From Paracoccus bogoriensis (lineage in GTDB: Bacteria; Pseudomonadota; Alphaproteobacteria; Rhodobacterales; Rhodobacteraceae): a stretch of DNA of 64,000 bases. Of the stretch, positions 33,911 through 42,414 are shown piece after piece. Location: positions 1 to 64,000 of the forward strand of contig NZ_JAHYSR010000007.1 in assembly GCF_019431455.1 (NCBI RefSeq), given 5' to 3'. Both the position numbers and the translations under genes were made by a program. The notes under the pieces were generated by a model, which was not told the origin of the DNA, did not search any database, and saw only the letters and a program-made list of their open reading frames with translations. The stretch's first letter is position 1; every line of letters starts with the position of its first letter.

Positions 33911-35242
33911 TCAGACAGTGTCGAGATACAGTTCGACCGTTTCCTCGTCGGACAATTCCGCCATGTAGTGCAATTCCTGCCGCTTGGTCATCAGATAATT
34001 CTCGACCAGGTGATCGGGGAAAATGCGTCGGATCTCGGGGCAGGCAGCGAAAGCCTCGATCGCTGCACCCCAGTCGCCGGGCAACTGCGCAAGGTTCTGG
34101 TCATAGGCGTTGCCCTTGAAGGCAGGGGGCGGCTCGATCCCGTCCTGGATGCCGTTCAGCGCCGCGCCCAGAATGGCCGCGATGGTCAGATAGGGGTTCA
34201 CGTCGCCCCCCGCCACACGATGCTCGATCCGGCGCGACCGCGGGGGGCCTGAGGGGATGCGGATGGCGGCGGTGCGATTCTCGTAGGCCCAGCCGATCCC
34301 GGTCGGCGCATGGGCGTTCGGGACCAGCCGGTCATAGCTGTTCTCGTGCGGGGCGAACAACAGGGTCGAGCCGGGCATGGCGCGCAGGCAGCCGCCGACG
34401 GCATGGCGCAGCGCCTCGGTTCCCTCTTCGCCGCCATTGTCGAAGATGTTGCGCCCGTCCTCGGTCAGGATCGAGAAATGCATGTGCAGCCCGTTGCCCG
34501 AGAAAGCCTCGTAGGGCTTGGCCATGAAGCTGCCCGCAAAGCCGTATTGGCGAGCTATGCCCTTGACCAGCATCTTGAACAGCCATGTGTCATCGGCCGC
34601 CTTCAGCGGATCGGCCTGATGCATCAGGTTGATCTCGAACTGACCCGGCCCGGCCTCTGATATGGCAGTGTCGGCGGGAATATCCATCGACTCGCAGGCA
34701 TCATAGAGCGTGGTGAAGAACTGGTCGAACGCATCCAGCGCGCGCAGCGACAGCACCTCGCCGCCGGTGCGGCGCTTGCCGGAACGAGGGCTGGGCGGCA
34801 CGCGCAGCTGCTTGCCGCTGTCGTCGATCAGGAAGAACTCCAGCTCGGTCGCGACAACGGGGACCAGGCCTGCGGCCTTGTAGCGTTCCACCACCCGCGC
34901 CAGCGCCTGACGCGGATCGCCCTCATAGGGGCGGCCGTCGGGGTGGAACATCCACAGCGGCAGCAGCGCGGTCGGGGCATCCAGCCAGGGCATGGGCAGA
35001 AAGCCGCGTTCCGTGGGCAGAAGCAGCCCGTCGGGATCGCCGGATTCAAAGACCAGCGGGCTGTCCTCGACATCCTCGCCCCAGATATCCAGGTTCAATA
35101 CCGAATAGGGAAACTTGGTCCCCTCATCCAGAAGCTTGCTGGCATAGCGCGCCGGGATACGCTTGCCGCGCGCGACGCCGTTCAGATCGGCGGCGGCCAC
35201 GCGGATCGTCTTGACCTCGGGATGCTCTTTCAGCCAGTCCAT
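33911..35242 (-). CDS. Glutamine-synthetase-family enzyme (gamma-glutamyl-amine synthetase type)
   Basis: This 443-residue protein has the glutamine synthetase fold. The catalytic segments are VATELEFFLID, EAGPGQFEINL, GNGLHMHFSILTEDG, PNAHAPTGIGWAYENRTAAI and IEHRVAGGDVNPYL. Sequence and length resemble PuuA-type gamma-glutamylpolyamine synthetases rather than the ammonia-assimilating GlnA (about 470 residues). It is the last gene behind a polar amino-acid-type transporter, so it may gamma-glutamylate an imported amine. GlnT-like functions are an alternative. Specificity is unproven. Confidence 0.8.
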   Translation of the reverse strand: MDWLKEHPEVKTIRVAAADLNGVARGKRIPARYASKLLDEGTKFPYSVLNLDIWGEDVEDSPLVFESGDPDGLLLPTERGFLPMPWLDAPTALLPLWMFHPDGRPYEGDPRQALARVVERYKAAGLVPVVATELEFFLIDDSGKQLRVPPSPRSGKRRTGGEVLSLRALDAFDQFFTTLYDACESMDIPADTAISEAGPGQFEINLMHQADPLKAADDTWLFKMLVKGIARQYGFAGSFMAKPYEAFSGNGLHMHFSILTEDGRNIFDNGGEEGTEALRHAVGGCLRAMPGSTLLFAPHENSYDRLVPNAHAPTGIGWAYENRTAAIRIPSGPPRSRRIEHRVAGGDVNPYLTIAAILGAALNGIQDGIEPPPAFKGNAYDQNLAQLPGDWGAAIEAFAACPEIRRIFPDHLVENYLMTKRQELHYMAELSDEETVELYLDTV

Positions 35243-35246
35243 GATC

Positions 35247-36071
35247 TCATCTCAACAGCAGGGGGCGGTAACGCAGGCGCCTGGCGGGGCCCGGAAGATG
35301 GCGGTTCAACCGCCGGTTCACCCTGCCAAACAGCCAGATCAAAGCCAAGGTCGCCAGCACGAAATAAAGCGCCGCAATGGGATAGGCGACAAAGGGGTTG
35401 AAGGTGCGGTCCGCGAAATAGCGCGCGTAATACAGCGCGTCGCCCTGTTGCTGGAAGGCCGGAAAGCCCGAGAAGAAGACCAGCGTCGTGGCGTGGAACA
35501 GAAAGATCGCCTCGTTCGTGTAGCTGGGCCAGGCCAGCCGCATCATCGAGGGCCAGATCACCCTGCGGAACCGGGTCCAGCCTGTCATGCCATAGGCGTC
35601 CGCGGCCTCGACATCGCCGCGCGGCACCGCCATCAGCGCGCCGTGGAAGATGTTGGCCGAATAGGCGGCGGTGTTCAGGATCAGGACGATCAGCGCGCCC
35701 GCCCAGGCACGGGTCAACCAGCTTGTCTGGACCGTGAAGCCGAAGATCTCGATCCCCGCGCGCGGCAGCAGGACCAGCAGTTCGTAGGCCAGAAAGAACT
35801 GGATGAACAGCGGACTGCCCCGAAAGACAAAGATGAACGCATCCGAGGGGCGGTTCAGCCAGGGGTTCCGGCTGGCCTTGCCAAGCGCCAGCAGGTTGGC
35901 CAGCACAAAGCCGAAGGCCAGCGCCAGGACCGCGAAATAGAGGTTCCAGATCAGCCCCGACCCGATCAGCGTGAACTGCTGGCACAGCGTGTAATCGGCG
36001 CGCGGCAAGAGCCTTTCGCCAATGCCGATCGAGCGCAGGCCATAGTCGATGATGGTCTGCGCGCAACTCAT
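35247..36071 (-). CDS. Polar amino-acid ABC permease (HisM type)
   Basis: This 274-residue permease has about five helices and the EAA loop DVEAADAYGMTGWTRFRRVI, matching HisM/ArtM-type proteins that import polar amino acids. The conserved RGSPLFIQFF motif is near residue 85. ATG 36071 overlaps the stop of the partner permease (ATGA). Longer upstream sequence is antisense or overlaps that partner. Confidence 0.87.
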   Translation of the reverse strand: MSCAQTIIDYGLRSIGIGERLLPRADYTLCQQFTLIGSGLIWNLYFAVLALAFGFVLANLLALGKASRNPWLNRPSDAFIFVFRGSPLFIQFFLAYELLVLLPRAGIEIFGFTVQTSWLTRAWAGALIVLILNTAAYSANIFHGALMAVPRGDVEAADAYGMTGWTRFRRVIWPSMMRLAWPSYTNEAIFLFHATTLVFFSGFPAFQQQGDALYYARYFADRTFNPFVAYPIAALYFVLATLALIWLFGRVNRRLNRHLPGPARRLRYRPLLLR

Positions 36072-36949
36072 GCGGCGGCCTCCCTGCGCAGAGCCTCGCC
36101 GCCAAGCGTCGCCTGACCACGCGACAGGCGGCGCGTGACGCGCGCCAGCACGCGTTCCGATATCGCCGTCATCAGCAGGTAAAAGACCAGCAGCGCAAGA
36201 AAGTAGTAAAGCCGCCAGTCGGGATGCGGATAGCTGAAGGCCGAGGTCTTGGCCCCGCCCAGTTCGCGCGCCCAATAGACCACGTCCTCGATCCCCAGGA
36301 TGAACAGCAGCGGCGTCGCCTTGATCAGGATCATCCACAGATTCGACAGGCCGGGCAGCGCATAAATCCACATCTGCGGCACGAGGATGCGGCGCATCAC
36401 CTGACGGGGGGTCATGCCGTAGGCCTCGGCGGTTTCAAGCTGGGCGCGCGGGACAGCCTGCATCGCGCCGTAAAGCACATTGGCCGCGAAGGCGCCGAAG
36501 ACCACGGCAAAGGCGATGATCGCCAAGGTCAGGTTGTAGGTGTTGTGGACCCATTCGGCGGCATTGTTCAGCGGCAGCTTGGCGGCCGGGCAAACAACGA
36601 AGTCGTTTCCCTGCCTGACGGGGGTACCGCTGTCGCAAAGGAACTGGTGGCGGACCCATTCCAGCCCCTGATCCAAGGCAATCGGCACGAACAGGAAGAA
36701 CAGGATGTCGGGAATGCCCCGCACCATCGAGGTGTAGGTCTTGCCGAACCAGCGCAGCGGCGCGATCTGTGACCGCGAGGCCAGCGCCCCGGCATAGCCA
36801 AGCGCCAGCGCGGCGGGCGCGGTCAGCGCCAGCAGCAGGAAAACCGTCCCGAAACTGGCATAGAACAGCAGATGCGTCCCCGAGGTCAGGTAGCATGACA
36901 TCCAGACCAGGCCCTCGAGTTGCGAGGGATCAGAGCAATAGGAAAACAT
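36068..36949 (-). CDS. Polar amino-acid ABC permease (HisQ type)
   Basis: This 293-residue permease pairs with the HisM-type gene. It has RGIPDILFFLF, the EAA loop QLETAEAYGMTPRQVMRRIL, and an unusual insert around residues 105-130 with two cysteines (CDSGTPV and VCPAAK) that probably faces the periplasm. A stem-loop in the gap before it separates it from the binding-protein gene. The insert may shape contact with the binding protein; this is inference. Confidence 0.87.
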   Translation of the reverse strand: MFSYCSDPSQLEGLVWMSCYLTSGTHLLFYASFGTVFLLLALTAPAALALGYAGALASRSQIAPLRWFGKTYTSMVRGIPDILFFLFVPIALDQGLEWVRHQFLCDSGTPVRQGNDFVVCPAAKLPLNNAAEWVHNTYNLTLAIIAFAVVFGAFAANVLYGAMQAVPRAQLETAEAYGMTPRQVMRRILVPQMWIYALPGLSNLWMILIKATPLLFILGIEDVVYWARELGGAKTSAFSYPHPDWRLYYFLALLVFYLLMTAISERVLARVTRRLSRGQATLGGEALRREAAA

Positions 36950-36965
36950 CGGCCATCCCGAACGG

Positions 36966-36993
36966 GCCGCCGCACGTCAGCACGCGCGGCGGC
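36966..36993 (-). other. Intercistronic hairpin after amino-acid binding-protein gene
   Basis: GCCGCCGC at 36966-36973 pairs with GCGGCGGC at 36986-36993 around a 12-base loop. It lies between the binding-protein stop and the permease start, without a T-run. This is the usual place for an RNA hairpin that raises binding-protein output. Confidence 0.5.
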
Positions 36994-37009
36994 AGGTCAG
37001 ATCAATGGA

Positions 37010-37744
37010 TCACTCGAAGACCAGCGCGTCTTCGCCGAACCATTTGCGGATCAGCTCGTTCAGACTGCCGTCCTCTTTCATTGCGGTGATCTGGGCGTCG
37101 AAGGTCTCGCGCAGTTCGTTGTCGGACTGGCGCAGACCCATGCCGATCCCCTCGCCCATGGGAACGGTGTCGAAGCCCTCGACCCAGACCAGCTGTCCAT
37201 TCGATTCGGCCACGATCGGCGCCAGGAAGTCCTTGTCGGCAAAAACCGCATCGGCCTCGCCGTTGCGGACGGCGGCGATGGTCTCGTCGGGGGTGGGGAA
37301 CTCCAGCAGCGTGGCGCCGGTCTGAGCCACATGACCCGCCTGGATGGTGTTCGTCTGCGCCGCGACCACGCCATTCTCGACATCGACATCGGGGGACAGG
37401 GCAGCATAGGCCGAGGGCATGGGCGGGGTATAGGGCTGGGTGAACTGGATGACCTGCTTGCGATCCTCGTTGATGTTCATGCCGGCCATGATCGTGTCGT
37501 AGTTGCCCGAAACAAGGTTCGGGATGATCGAATCCCAGTCATTGCGGACCCAGGTGCATTCCAGTCCGGCGCGCTCGCACAGCGCATTGCCCAGCTCGAT
37601 CTCGAAGCCCGTGACCTGCCCCGTCGCGTCATCGATGAAGTTATACGGAGGATAGGCGCCCTCGGTCCCCATGCGGATGGTCTGGGCCGAGCTCAGCCCG
37701 GCAGTCAACGCAAGAGCGGCAGCGGCAAGCGTCAGAGTTTTCAT
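37010..37744 (-). CDS. Periplasmic amino-acid-binding protein (family 3)
   Basis: This 244-residue receptor has a signal peptide ending ALTAGLSSAQ and the family 3 start IRMGTEGAYPPYNFIDD, followed by GFEIELGNALCERAG and the ligand loop NYDTIMAGMNINEDRKQV. Such proteins bind histidine, arginine, lysine, ornithine or related polar amino acids. It lies between the ATPase gene (upstream) and the permease genes. The GS-family gene in the same operon hints at an amine or amino acid linked to glutamylation. The exact ligand is unknown. Confidence 0.88.
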   Translation of the reverse strand: MKTLTLAAAALALTAGLSSAQTIRMGTEGAYPPYNFIDDATGQVTGFEIELGNALCERAGLECTWVRNDWDSIIPNLVSGNYDTIMAGMNINEDRKQVIQFTQPYTPPMPSAYAALSPDVDVENGVVAAQTNTIQAGHVAQTGATLLEFPTPDETIAAVRNGEADAVFADKDFLAPIVAESNGQLVWVEGFDTVPMGEGIGMGLRQSDNELRETFDAQITAMKEDGSLNELIRKWFGEDALVFE

Positions 37745-37765
37745 TCGGTTCTCTCCTGTTGGTGA

Positions 37766-38578
37766 TTATTCGACCATCGAGGCTGACAGGAATTGCCGCA
37801 GACGATCGGTCTGCGGGTTCCCGAACAGCCTTTCAGGCGGGCCTTCTTCGCAGATCACGCCCTGATGCAGGAACAGGACATGATCGCTGACATCGGCGGC
37901 CAGGCGCATGTCATGGGTGACAATGATCATGGTCCGGTGCTCGGCGGCCAGATCCTTGATGACGCGCACGACCTCCTGCTGAAGCTCGGGGTCCAGCGCG
38001 CTGGTCGGCTCGTCGAAAAGCAGCGCGGCGGGCTGCATGCACAAGGCGCGCGCGATCGCGGCCCGCTGCTGCTGGCCGCCCGATAGCTGGGCCGGCCAGG
38101 CGTCGACCTTGTCCCCGATCCCGACCTTGGCCAGAAGCGCGCGCGCGCGGTCCTCGACCTCGGCGCGGTCCTGGCGCAGCACGCTGACCGGAGCCTCCAT
38201 GACGTTTTGCAGGACCGTCATGTGCGACCACAGGTTGAACTGCTGGAACACCATGGACAGATTCGTGCGCATTCGGGTGACCTGGTCGCGGTCGGCAGGC
38301 ACCCGCGAGGCGCCTTGTCCCTTCCAGCGCACGGCCTCTCCCTGGAACAGGATCTGGCCAGACTGGCTGTTTTCCAGCAGGTTGCAGCAGCGCAGCAGCG
38401 TGGATTTACCCGACCCGGATGAGCCGATCAGGCTGATCACATGGCCGCGCGGGGCGGTCATCGACACGCCCTTGAGCACCTCGAGCGGGCCATAGGCCTT
38501 GCGCAGGTCGCGGATCTCTATGACCGGCGCCGCGCCGGGCTGGCCGGGTTGCGAAGGAACGGTGTCTGTCTGCATCAT
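37766..38578 (-). CDS. Polar amino-acid ABC transporter ATPase (HisP type)
   Basis: This 270-residue ATPase has Walker A GSSGSGKST, the signature LSGGQQQRAAIARAL and Walker B ALLFDEPTSALDPE, then VTHDMRLAADVSD. It starts the transporter operon, 21 bp before the binding-protein gene. The frame extends to a TTG at 38596; I chose ATG 38578 because no ribosome site supports the longer form. It resembles HisP/GlnQ-type proteins closely. Confidence 0.87.
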   Translation of the reverse strand: MMQTDTVPSQPGQPGAAPVIEIRDLRKAYGPLEVLKGVSMTAPRGHVISLIGSSGSGKSTLLRCCNLLENSQSGQILFQGEAVRWKGQGASRVPADRDQVTRMRTNLSMVFQQFNLWSHMTVLQNVMEAPVSVLRQDRAEVEDRARALLAKVGIGDKVDAWPAQLSGGQQQRAAIARALCMQPAALLFDEPTSALDPELQQEVVRVIKDLAAEHRTMIIVTHDMRLAADVSDHVLFLHQGVICEEGPPERLFGNPQTDRLRQFLSASMVE

Positions 38579-38671
38579 CCGCACATTGGGCGACAATCGC
38601 GCGCCTTTTGCAACGGGGTCGCATGGACAACCTGACGATAAAGGCAGGTTGCCGCAGCGTCAGCCCAAGGG

Positions 38672-38911
38672 TCAGGCAATCTCGATCGCGTATTTCTCGA
38701 TCACGGTATTGGCCAGAAGCCCTTCGCACATGCGGGCGACCTCGGCGCGGGCGGCCTCGGGATCGGTAGCGTCCAGGTCCAGCTCGATCAGCTTGCCTTG
38801 CCGGACCCCGGTGACACCCTTGTGACCCAGCCCGCCAAGCGCGTGTCGGATCGCTTCGCCCTGCGGATCGAGGACGCCATCCTTCAACATGATGGTGACG
38901 CGTGCTTTCAT
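38672..38911 (-). CDS. purS: PurS, subunit of phosphoribosylformylglycinamidine synthase
   Basis: This 79-residue protein is PurS, the small bridging subunit of the PurSQL enzyme in purine synthesis. It matches the family start KARVTIMLKDGVLDPQGEAI and the ending KLIELDL...MCEGLLANTVIEKY. Length is right. It lies 10 bp after purC. purQ and purL normally follow but are absent here; the next gene is an unrelated transporter ATPase, so they must lie elsewhere. Confidence 0.93.
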   Translation of the reverse strand: MKARVTIMLKDGVLDPQGEAIRHALGGLGHKGVTGVRQGKLIELDLDATDPEAARAEVARMCEGLLANTVIEKYAIEIA

Positions 38912-38921
38912 GGCGGGCTCC

Positions 38922-39683
38922 CTAGTTGATCGCGGTCGGCTTGAGGCTGGTCGTGTTGGCGGGCATCAGGCCCAGACGGCGCGCCACCTCGGTATAGGCA
39001 TCGGTCAGGTTGCCCAGATCGCGGCGGAACACGTCCTTGTCCAGCTTCTGGCCGGTCTTGATATCCCACAGGCGGCAGCTGTCGGGGCTGATCTCGTCGG
39101 CGACGATCAGGCGCATGAAATCGTTGTCCCAGACGCGACCGATCTCGATCTTGAAGTCGATCAGCTTGATGCCGACACCATAGAACACCCCCGACAGGAA
39201 ATCGTTGACGCGCAGCGCCAGCGACACGATGTCGTCCAGATCCTGCTGCGTGGCCCAGCCGAAGGCGATGATATATTCCTCGCTGACCATCGGGTCGCCC
39301 AGCTCGTCGTTCTTGAAGCTGTATTCGACGATGGGGCGCGGCAGCATCGTGCCTTCCTCCAGCCCCAGCCGCCTGGACAGCGAGCCGGCGGCGAAGTTGC
39401 GCACGATCACCTCCAGCGGAATGATTTCGACCTGGCGGATCAGCTGCTCGCGCATGTTCACGCGGCGGATGAAGTGGTTGGGCACGCCGATATTCGTCAG
39501 GCCCTGCATGAAGAACTCGGACAGGCGGTTGTTCAGCACCCCCTTGCCTTCGATCGTGGCCTTTTTCTGCGCGTTGAAGGCAGTAGCGTCATCCTTGAAA
39601 TACTGGATGAGCGTGCCCGGCTCGGTGCCTTCGTAAAGGATCTTGGCCTTGCCTTCGTAAATCTTCTTGCGCCGCGGTGCCAT
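38922..39683 (-). CDS. purC: PurC, SAICAR synthetase
   Basis: This 253-residue enzyme joins aspartate to CAIR with ATP, the seventh step of purine synthesis. The family motifs [13 protein letters not shown] (6-18), [12 protein letters not shown] and [10 protein letters not shown] are clear. ATG 39683 begins at [11 protein letters not shown]. It starts the purC-purS pair and is divergent from the zeta-subunit gene, with about 130 bp between them. Confidence 0.95.
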   Translation of the reverse strand: MAPRRKKIYEGKAKILYEGTEPGTLIQYFKDDATAFNAQKKATIEGKGVLNNRLSEFFMQGLTNIGVPNHFIRRVNMREQLIRQVEIIPLEVIVRNFAAGSLSRRLGLEEGTMLPRPIVEYSFKNDELGDPMVSEEYIIAFGWATQQDLDDIVSLALRVNDFLSGVFYGVGIKLIDFKIEIGRVWDNDFMRLIVADEISPDSCRLWDIKTGQKLDKDVFRRDLGNLTDAYTEVARRLGLMPANTTSLKPTAIN

Positions 39684-39816
39684 CAGCCGACCGTCCTTTC
39701 GCGTGTCCCCAAAGTGGCGCCTTATCCCAGAACACCCTGCCGGGGCAATACACGAGGCTTGAAGGCGTCGCTGCGCGGGGGCATATCCTTTGCAGAACAC
39801 AAGCAGGAGGGTTCAG

Positions 39817-40131
39817 ATGTCCACGTTCGACGACCGCGAACGCGCCTACGAGGCGAAATTCGCCCATGACGCCGACTTGCGCTTCAAGGCCGAGGCCCGC
39901 CGGAACCGCCTGCTGGGCGAATGGGCCGCCGGGCTACTGGGCAAGACGGGCGACGATGCGCGCGCCTATGCCATGAGCGTGGTCAACGCCGATTTCGAGG
40001 AACCGGGCGAAGAGGACGTGTTCCGCAAGGTCGAGGCCGACCTGACCGGCCATGCCGATGCCGCAACCATCCGCGCCAAGATGGCCGAATTGATGGACGA
40101 GGCCCGCCGTCAGGTGATCGAGGAAAGCTGA
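39817..40131 (+). CDS. DUF1476 protein, F1-ATPase inhibitor zeta subunit
   Basis: This 104-residue protein belongs to DUF1476, identified in Paracoccus denitrificans as the zeta subunit, which inhibits ATP hydrolysis by the F1FO-ATP synthase. The family opening FDDRERAYEAKFAHD, the RNRLLGEWAAGLLG segment and DFEEPGEEDVFRKVEADL are visible. ATG 39817 has AGGAGG nine bases upstream. A terminator follows about 20 bp after the stop, so it forms its own unit. Confidence 0.9.
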   Translation: MSTFDDRERAYEAKFAHDADLRFKAEARRNRLLGEWAAGLLGKTGDDARAYAMSVVNADFEEPGEEDVFRKVEADLTGHADAATIRAKMAELMDEARRQVIEES

Positions 40132-40153
40132 GGCGGGCGCGACCCTCATCAGG

Positions 40154-40178
40154 AAAGGGGCCCGTCGCGGCCCCTTTT
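40154..40178 (+). terminator. Intrinsic terminator after the zeta-subunit gene
   Basis: AAAGGGGCC at 40154-40162 pairs with GGCCCCTTT at 40169-40177 around a six-base loop, followed by a T. It lies 22 bp after the stop codon. Confidence 0.8.
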
Positions 40179-40226
40179 GCATGGCGGCATGGCGTCACCC
40201 TTGCCCACGACGCGCAAACGGCCACG

Positions 40227-40254
40227 GGGCAAACGCATACAGGGCAGACGCATA
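40227..40254. repeat. Imperfect 13-bp direct repeat
   Basis: GGGCAAACGCATA (40227-40239) and GGGCAGACGCATA (40242-40254) differ in one base and are spaced 15 bases apart. They lie about 80-110 bp before the binding-protein ATG at 40336, where a regulator could bind. Confidence 0.5.
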
Positions 40255-40335
40255 TCGGCCGCGATCCTGCTTCCCTTTTCAGCGGGCTGCTTCTAACCTG
40301 CCGACAGGACAATGTTCCAACTGGGAGACTACAGA

Positions 40336-41520
40336 ATGAAAAAACTTCTCCTCGCAACCGCCGCCGGGGCGCTGATCGCCGGTGCGGCCGGAGCGGAAGA
40401 CATCAAGCTGGGCATCTCGCTCGGTTTCACCGGGCCTCTGGAATCGATGTCGCCCGCGATGGCGGCAGGCGCCGAGCTGGCGATGAAGGAAGTGTCGGAT
40501 TCGGGTCTGCTGCTGGGCGGCGCCACCGTCGTTCCGGTTCGCGGCGATTCGACCTGCATCGACGCGGCCGCCGCCACCGCCACGGTCGAGCGTCTGATCA
40601 CGGCCGAAGGCGTGCGCGGCATTGTCGGCGGCATGTGCTCGGGCGAGACCATCGCCTCATTGGAGAATGTCGCCAGGGCGAACGGGATCGTGATGATCTC
40701 GCCTTCGGCCACCTCGCCCGCCCTGTCCACGATCGAGGATGACGGCCTGTTCTTCCGCACGGCGCCCTCGGATGCGCGTCAGGGCCAGGTCATGGCCGAA
40801 ATCATCATGGAACGCGGCCTGAACAGCGTCGCCGTGACCTATACCAACAACGATTACGGCAAGGGGCTGGCGGACAGCTTCGCGGCGGCCTTCCAGGAGG
40901 CGGGCGGCACCGTCACCGTGAACGCACCCCATGACGACGGCAAGGCCGATTATTCGGCCGAAGTCGCGGCACTGGCCGCAGCGGGCGGCGATGCGCTGGT
41001 CGTGGCGGGCTATGTCGATCAGGGCGGCTCGGGCGTGGTGCGCGCTGCGCTGGATACGGGCGCCTTTGACACCTTTGTCTTCCCCGACGGCATGGTCGGC
41101 AGCGCTCTGGAAAGCAATTTCGGCTCTGAAATCGACGGCAGCTTCGGCCAGAACCCCGCCGCCGAAGGCGAGGGCCGCGACCTGTTCCTGGCCCTGGCCG
41201 AGGAAGCGGGCTTCGACGGCGCCGGCGTCTATTCGGGCGAGTCTTATGACGCGGCGGCCCTGATCCTTCTGGCGATGGCCAAGGCGGGCAGCAGCGACCC
41301 GGCCGAATACAAGAACCACATCATGGACGTGGCCAACGCCCCCGGCGAGCCGATCCTGCCCGGCGAACTGGCCAAGGCGCTGGAAATCATCGCGGATGGC
41401 GGCGAGGTCGATTATGTCGGCGCGACCGCGGTCGAGCTGATCGGCTCGGGCGAGGCGGGCGGCAGCTTCCGCGAGATCGAGATCCGGGACGGCAGGATCG
41501 AGACGATCGGCTTCCGCTGA
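40336..41520 (+). CDS. Branched-chain amino-acid-type periplasmic binding protein
   Basis: This 394-residue receptor belongs to the leucine/isoleucine/valine-binding type family (Peripla_BP_6). It has a signal peptide MKKLLLATAAGALIAGAAGA cleaved before EDIKLG, then LGISLGFTGPLESMSPAMAAGA and the GIVGGMCSGETIA hinge segment. GGGAG lies about eight bases before ATG 40336. It is followed by a strong hairpin and then the ATPase and permease genes. The ligand could be an amino acid or another small molecule such as urea or an amide. Confidence 0.9.
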   Translation: MKKLLLATAAGALIAGAAGAEDIKLGISLGFTGPLESMSPAMAAGAELAMKEVSDSGLLLGGATVVPVRGDSTCIDAAAATATVERLITAEGVRGIVGGMCSGETIASLENVARANGIVMISPSATSPALSTIEDDGLFFRTAPSDARQGQVMAEIIMERGLNSVAVTYTNNDYGKGLADSFAAAFQEAGGTVTVNAPHDDGKADYSAEVAALAAAGGDALVVAGYVDQGGSGVVRAALDTGAFDTFVFPDGMVGSALESNFGSEIDGSFGQNPAAEGEGRDLFLALAEEAGFDGAGVYSGESYDAAALILLAMAKAGSSDPAEYKNHIMDVANAPGEPILPGELAKALEIIADGGEVDYVGATAVELIGSGEAGGSFREIEIRDGRIETIGFR

Positions 41521-41538
41521 TCCTGCAGGAGACTGACA

Positions 41539-41571
41539 GGCCCGGCACCCTTCGCGGTGCCGGGCCATTTT
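41539..41571 (+). terminator. Intra-operon terminator between binding-protein and ATPase genes
   Basis: GGCCCGGCACC (41539-41549) pairs perfectly with GGTGCCGGGCC (41556-41566) around CTTCGC, and ATTTT follows. It is a strong hairpin 18 bp after the binding-protein stop and 64 bp before the ATPase gene, and would make downstream expression partial. Confidence 0.8.
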
Positions 41572-41634
41572 GCAATCATACGAGCCACGAACACGGCCGG
41601 CTTTCTCCCGCATGGGACAACAGGGAAGCGCAAC

Positions 41635-42414
41635 ATGATCAGGGTCGAGAACCTTCACAGACATTTCGGCGGCTTTCGCGCCGTGGACGGTGCCAGCCTG
41701 ACGATCGAGACCGGCTCGATCACCGGGCTGATCGGGCCGAACGGGGCGGGAAAATCGACCTTGTTCAACGTCATCGCGGGCGTCTTGCCCCCCACCTCGG
41801 GCCGCGTCCTGATGGATGGCGAGGACATCACCGGCCTGCCTCCGCACGAATTGTTCCACAAGGGCCTGTTGCGGACCTTCCAGCTGGCGCATGAATTCGC
41901 CTCGATGACGGTGCGCGAGAACCTGATGATGGTTCCGGGCGGCCAGTCGGGCGAGACGATCTGGAAGACCTGGCTGCAACGCGGCCGCATCAGGGCCGAG
42001 GAACGCGCCTTGCGGAAAAAGGCCGACGAAGTGCTGGAGTTTCTGACCATCCGCCATCTGGCGGACGAACTGGCGGGAAATCTGTCGGGCGGACAGAAGA
42101 AGCTGCTGGAACTGGGTCGCACGATGATGGTGGACGCCAAGATCGTGTTCCTGGACGAGGTCGGCGCAGGCGTGAACCGCACGCTGCTGATGACCATCGC
42201 CGACGCAATCATCCGGCTGAACAAGGAACGCGGCTACACCTTCTGCGTGATCGAACACGACATGGACTTCATCGGCAAGCTCTGCGACCCGGTCATCGTC
42301 ATGGCCGAAGGCAAGGTTCTGGCCCAGGGCAGCGCCGCCGACATCATGCAGAACGAGGCCGTGATCGAGGCCTATCTGGGCACCGGTCTCAAGAACAAGG
42401 ACATGGTCGGATGA
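41635..42414 (+). CDS. ABC transporter ATPase, LivG type
   Basis: This 259-residue ATPase has GPNGAGKSTLFNVIAGV (Walker A), LSGGQKKLLELGR (signature) and KIVFLDEVGAGV (Walker B), then IEHDMDF. The Walker B has EVGAGV where EPTAGV is usual, which is a known variant. ATG 41635 is at the start of the conserved core, with AGGGAAG upstream. Its stop overlaps the next ATPase start (ATGA). Confidence 0.87.
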   Translation: MIRVENLHRHFGGFRAVDGASLTIETGSITGLIGPNGAGKSTLFNVIAGVLPPTSGRVLMDGEDITGLPPHELFHKGLLRTFQLAHEFASMTVRENLMMVPGGQSGETIWKTWLQRGRIRAEERALRKKADEVLEFLTIRHLADELAGNLSGGQKKLLELGRTMMVDAKIVFLDEVGAGVNRTLLMTIADAIIRLNKERGYTFCVIEHDMDFIGKLCDPVIVMAEGKVLAQGSAADIMQNEAVIEAYLGTGLKNKDMVG

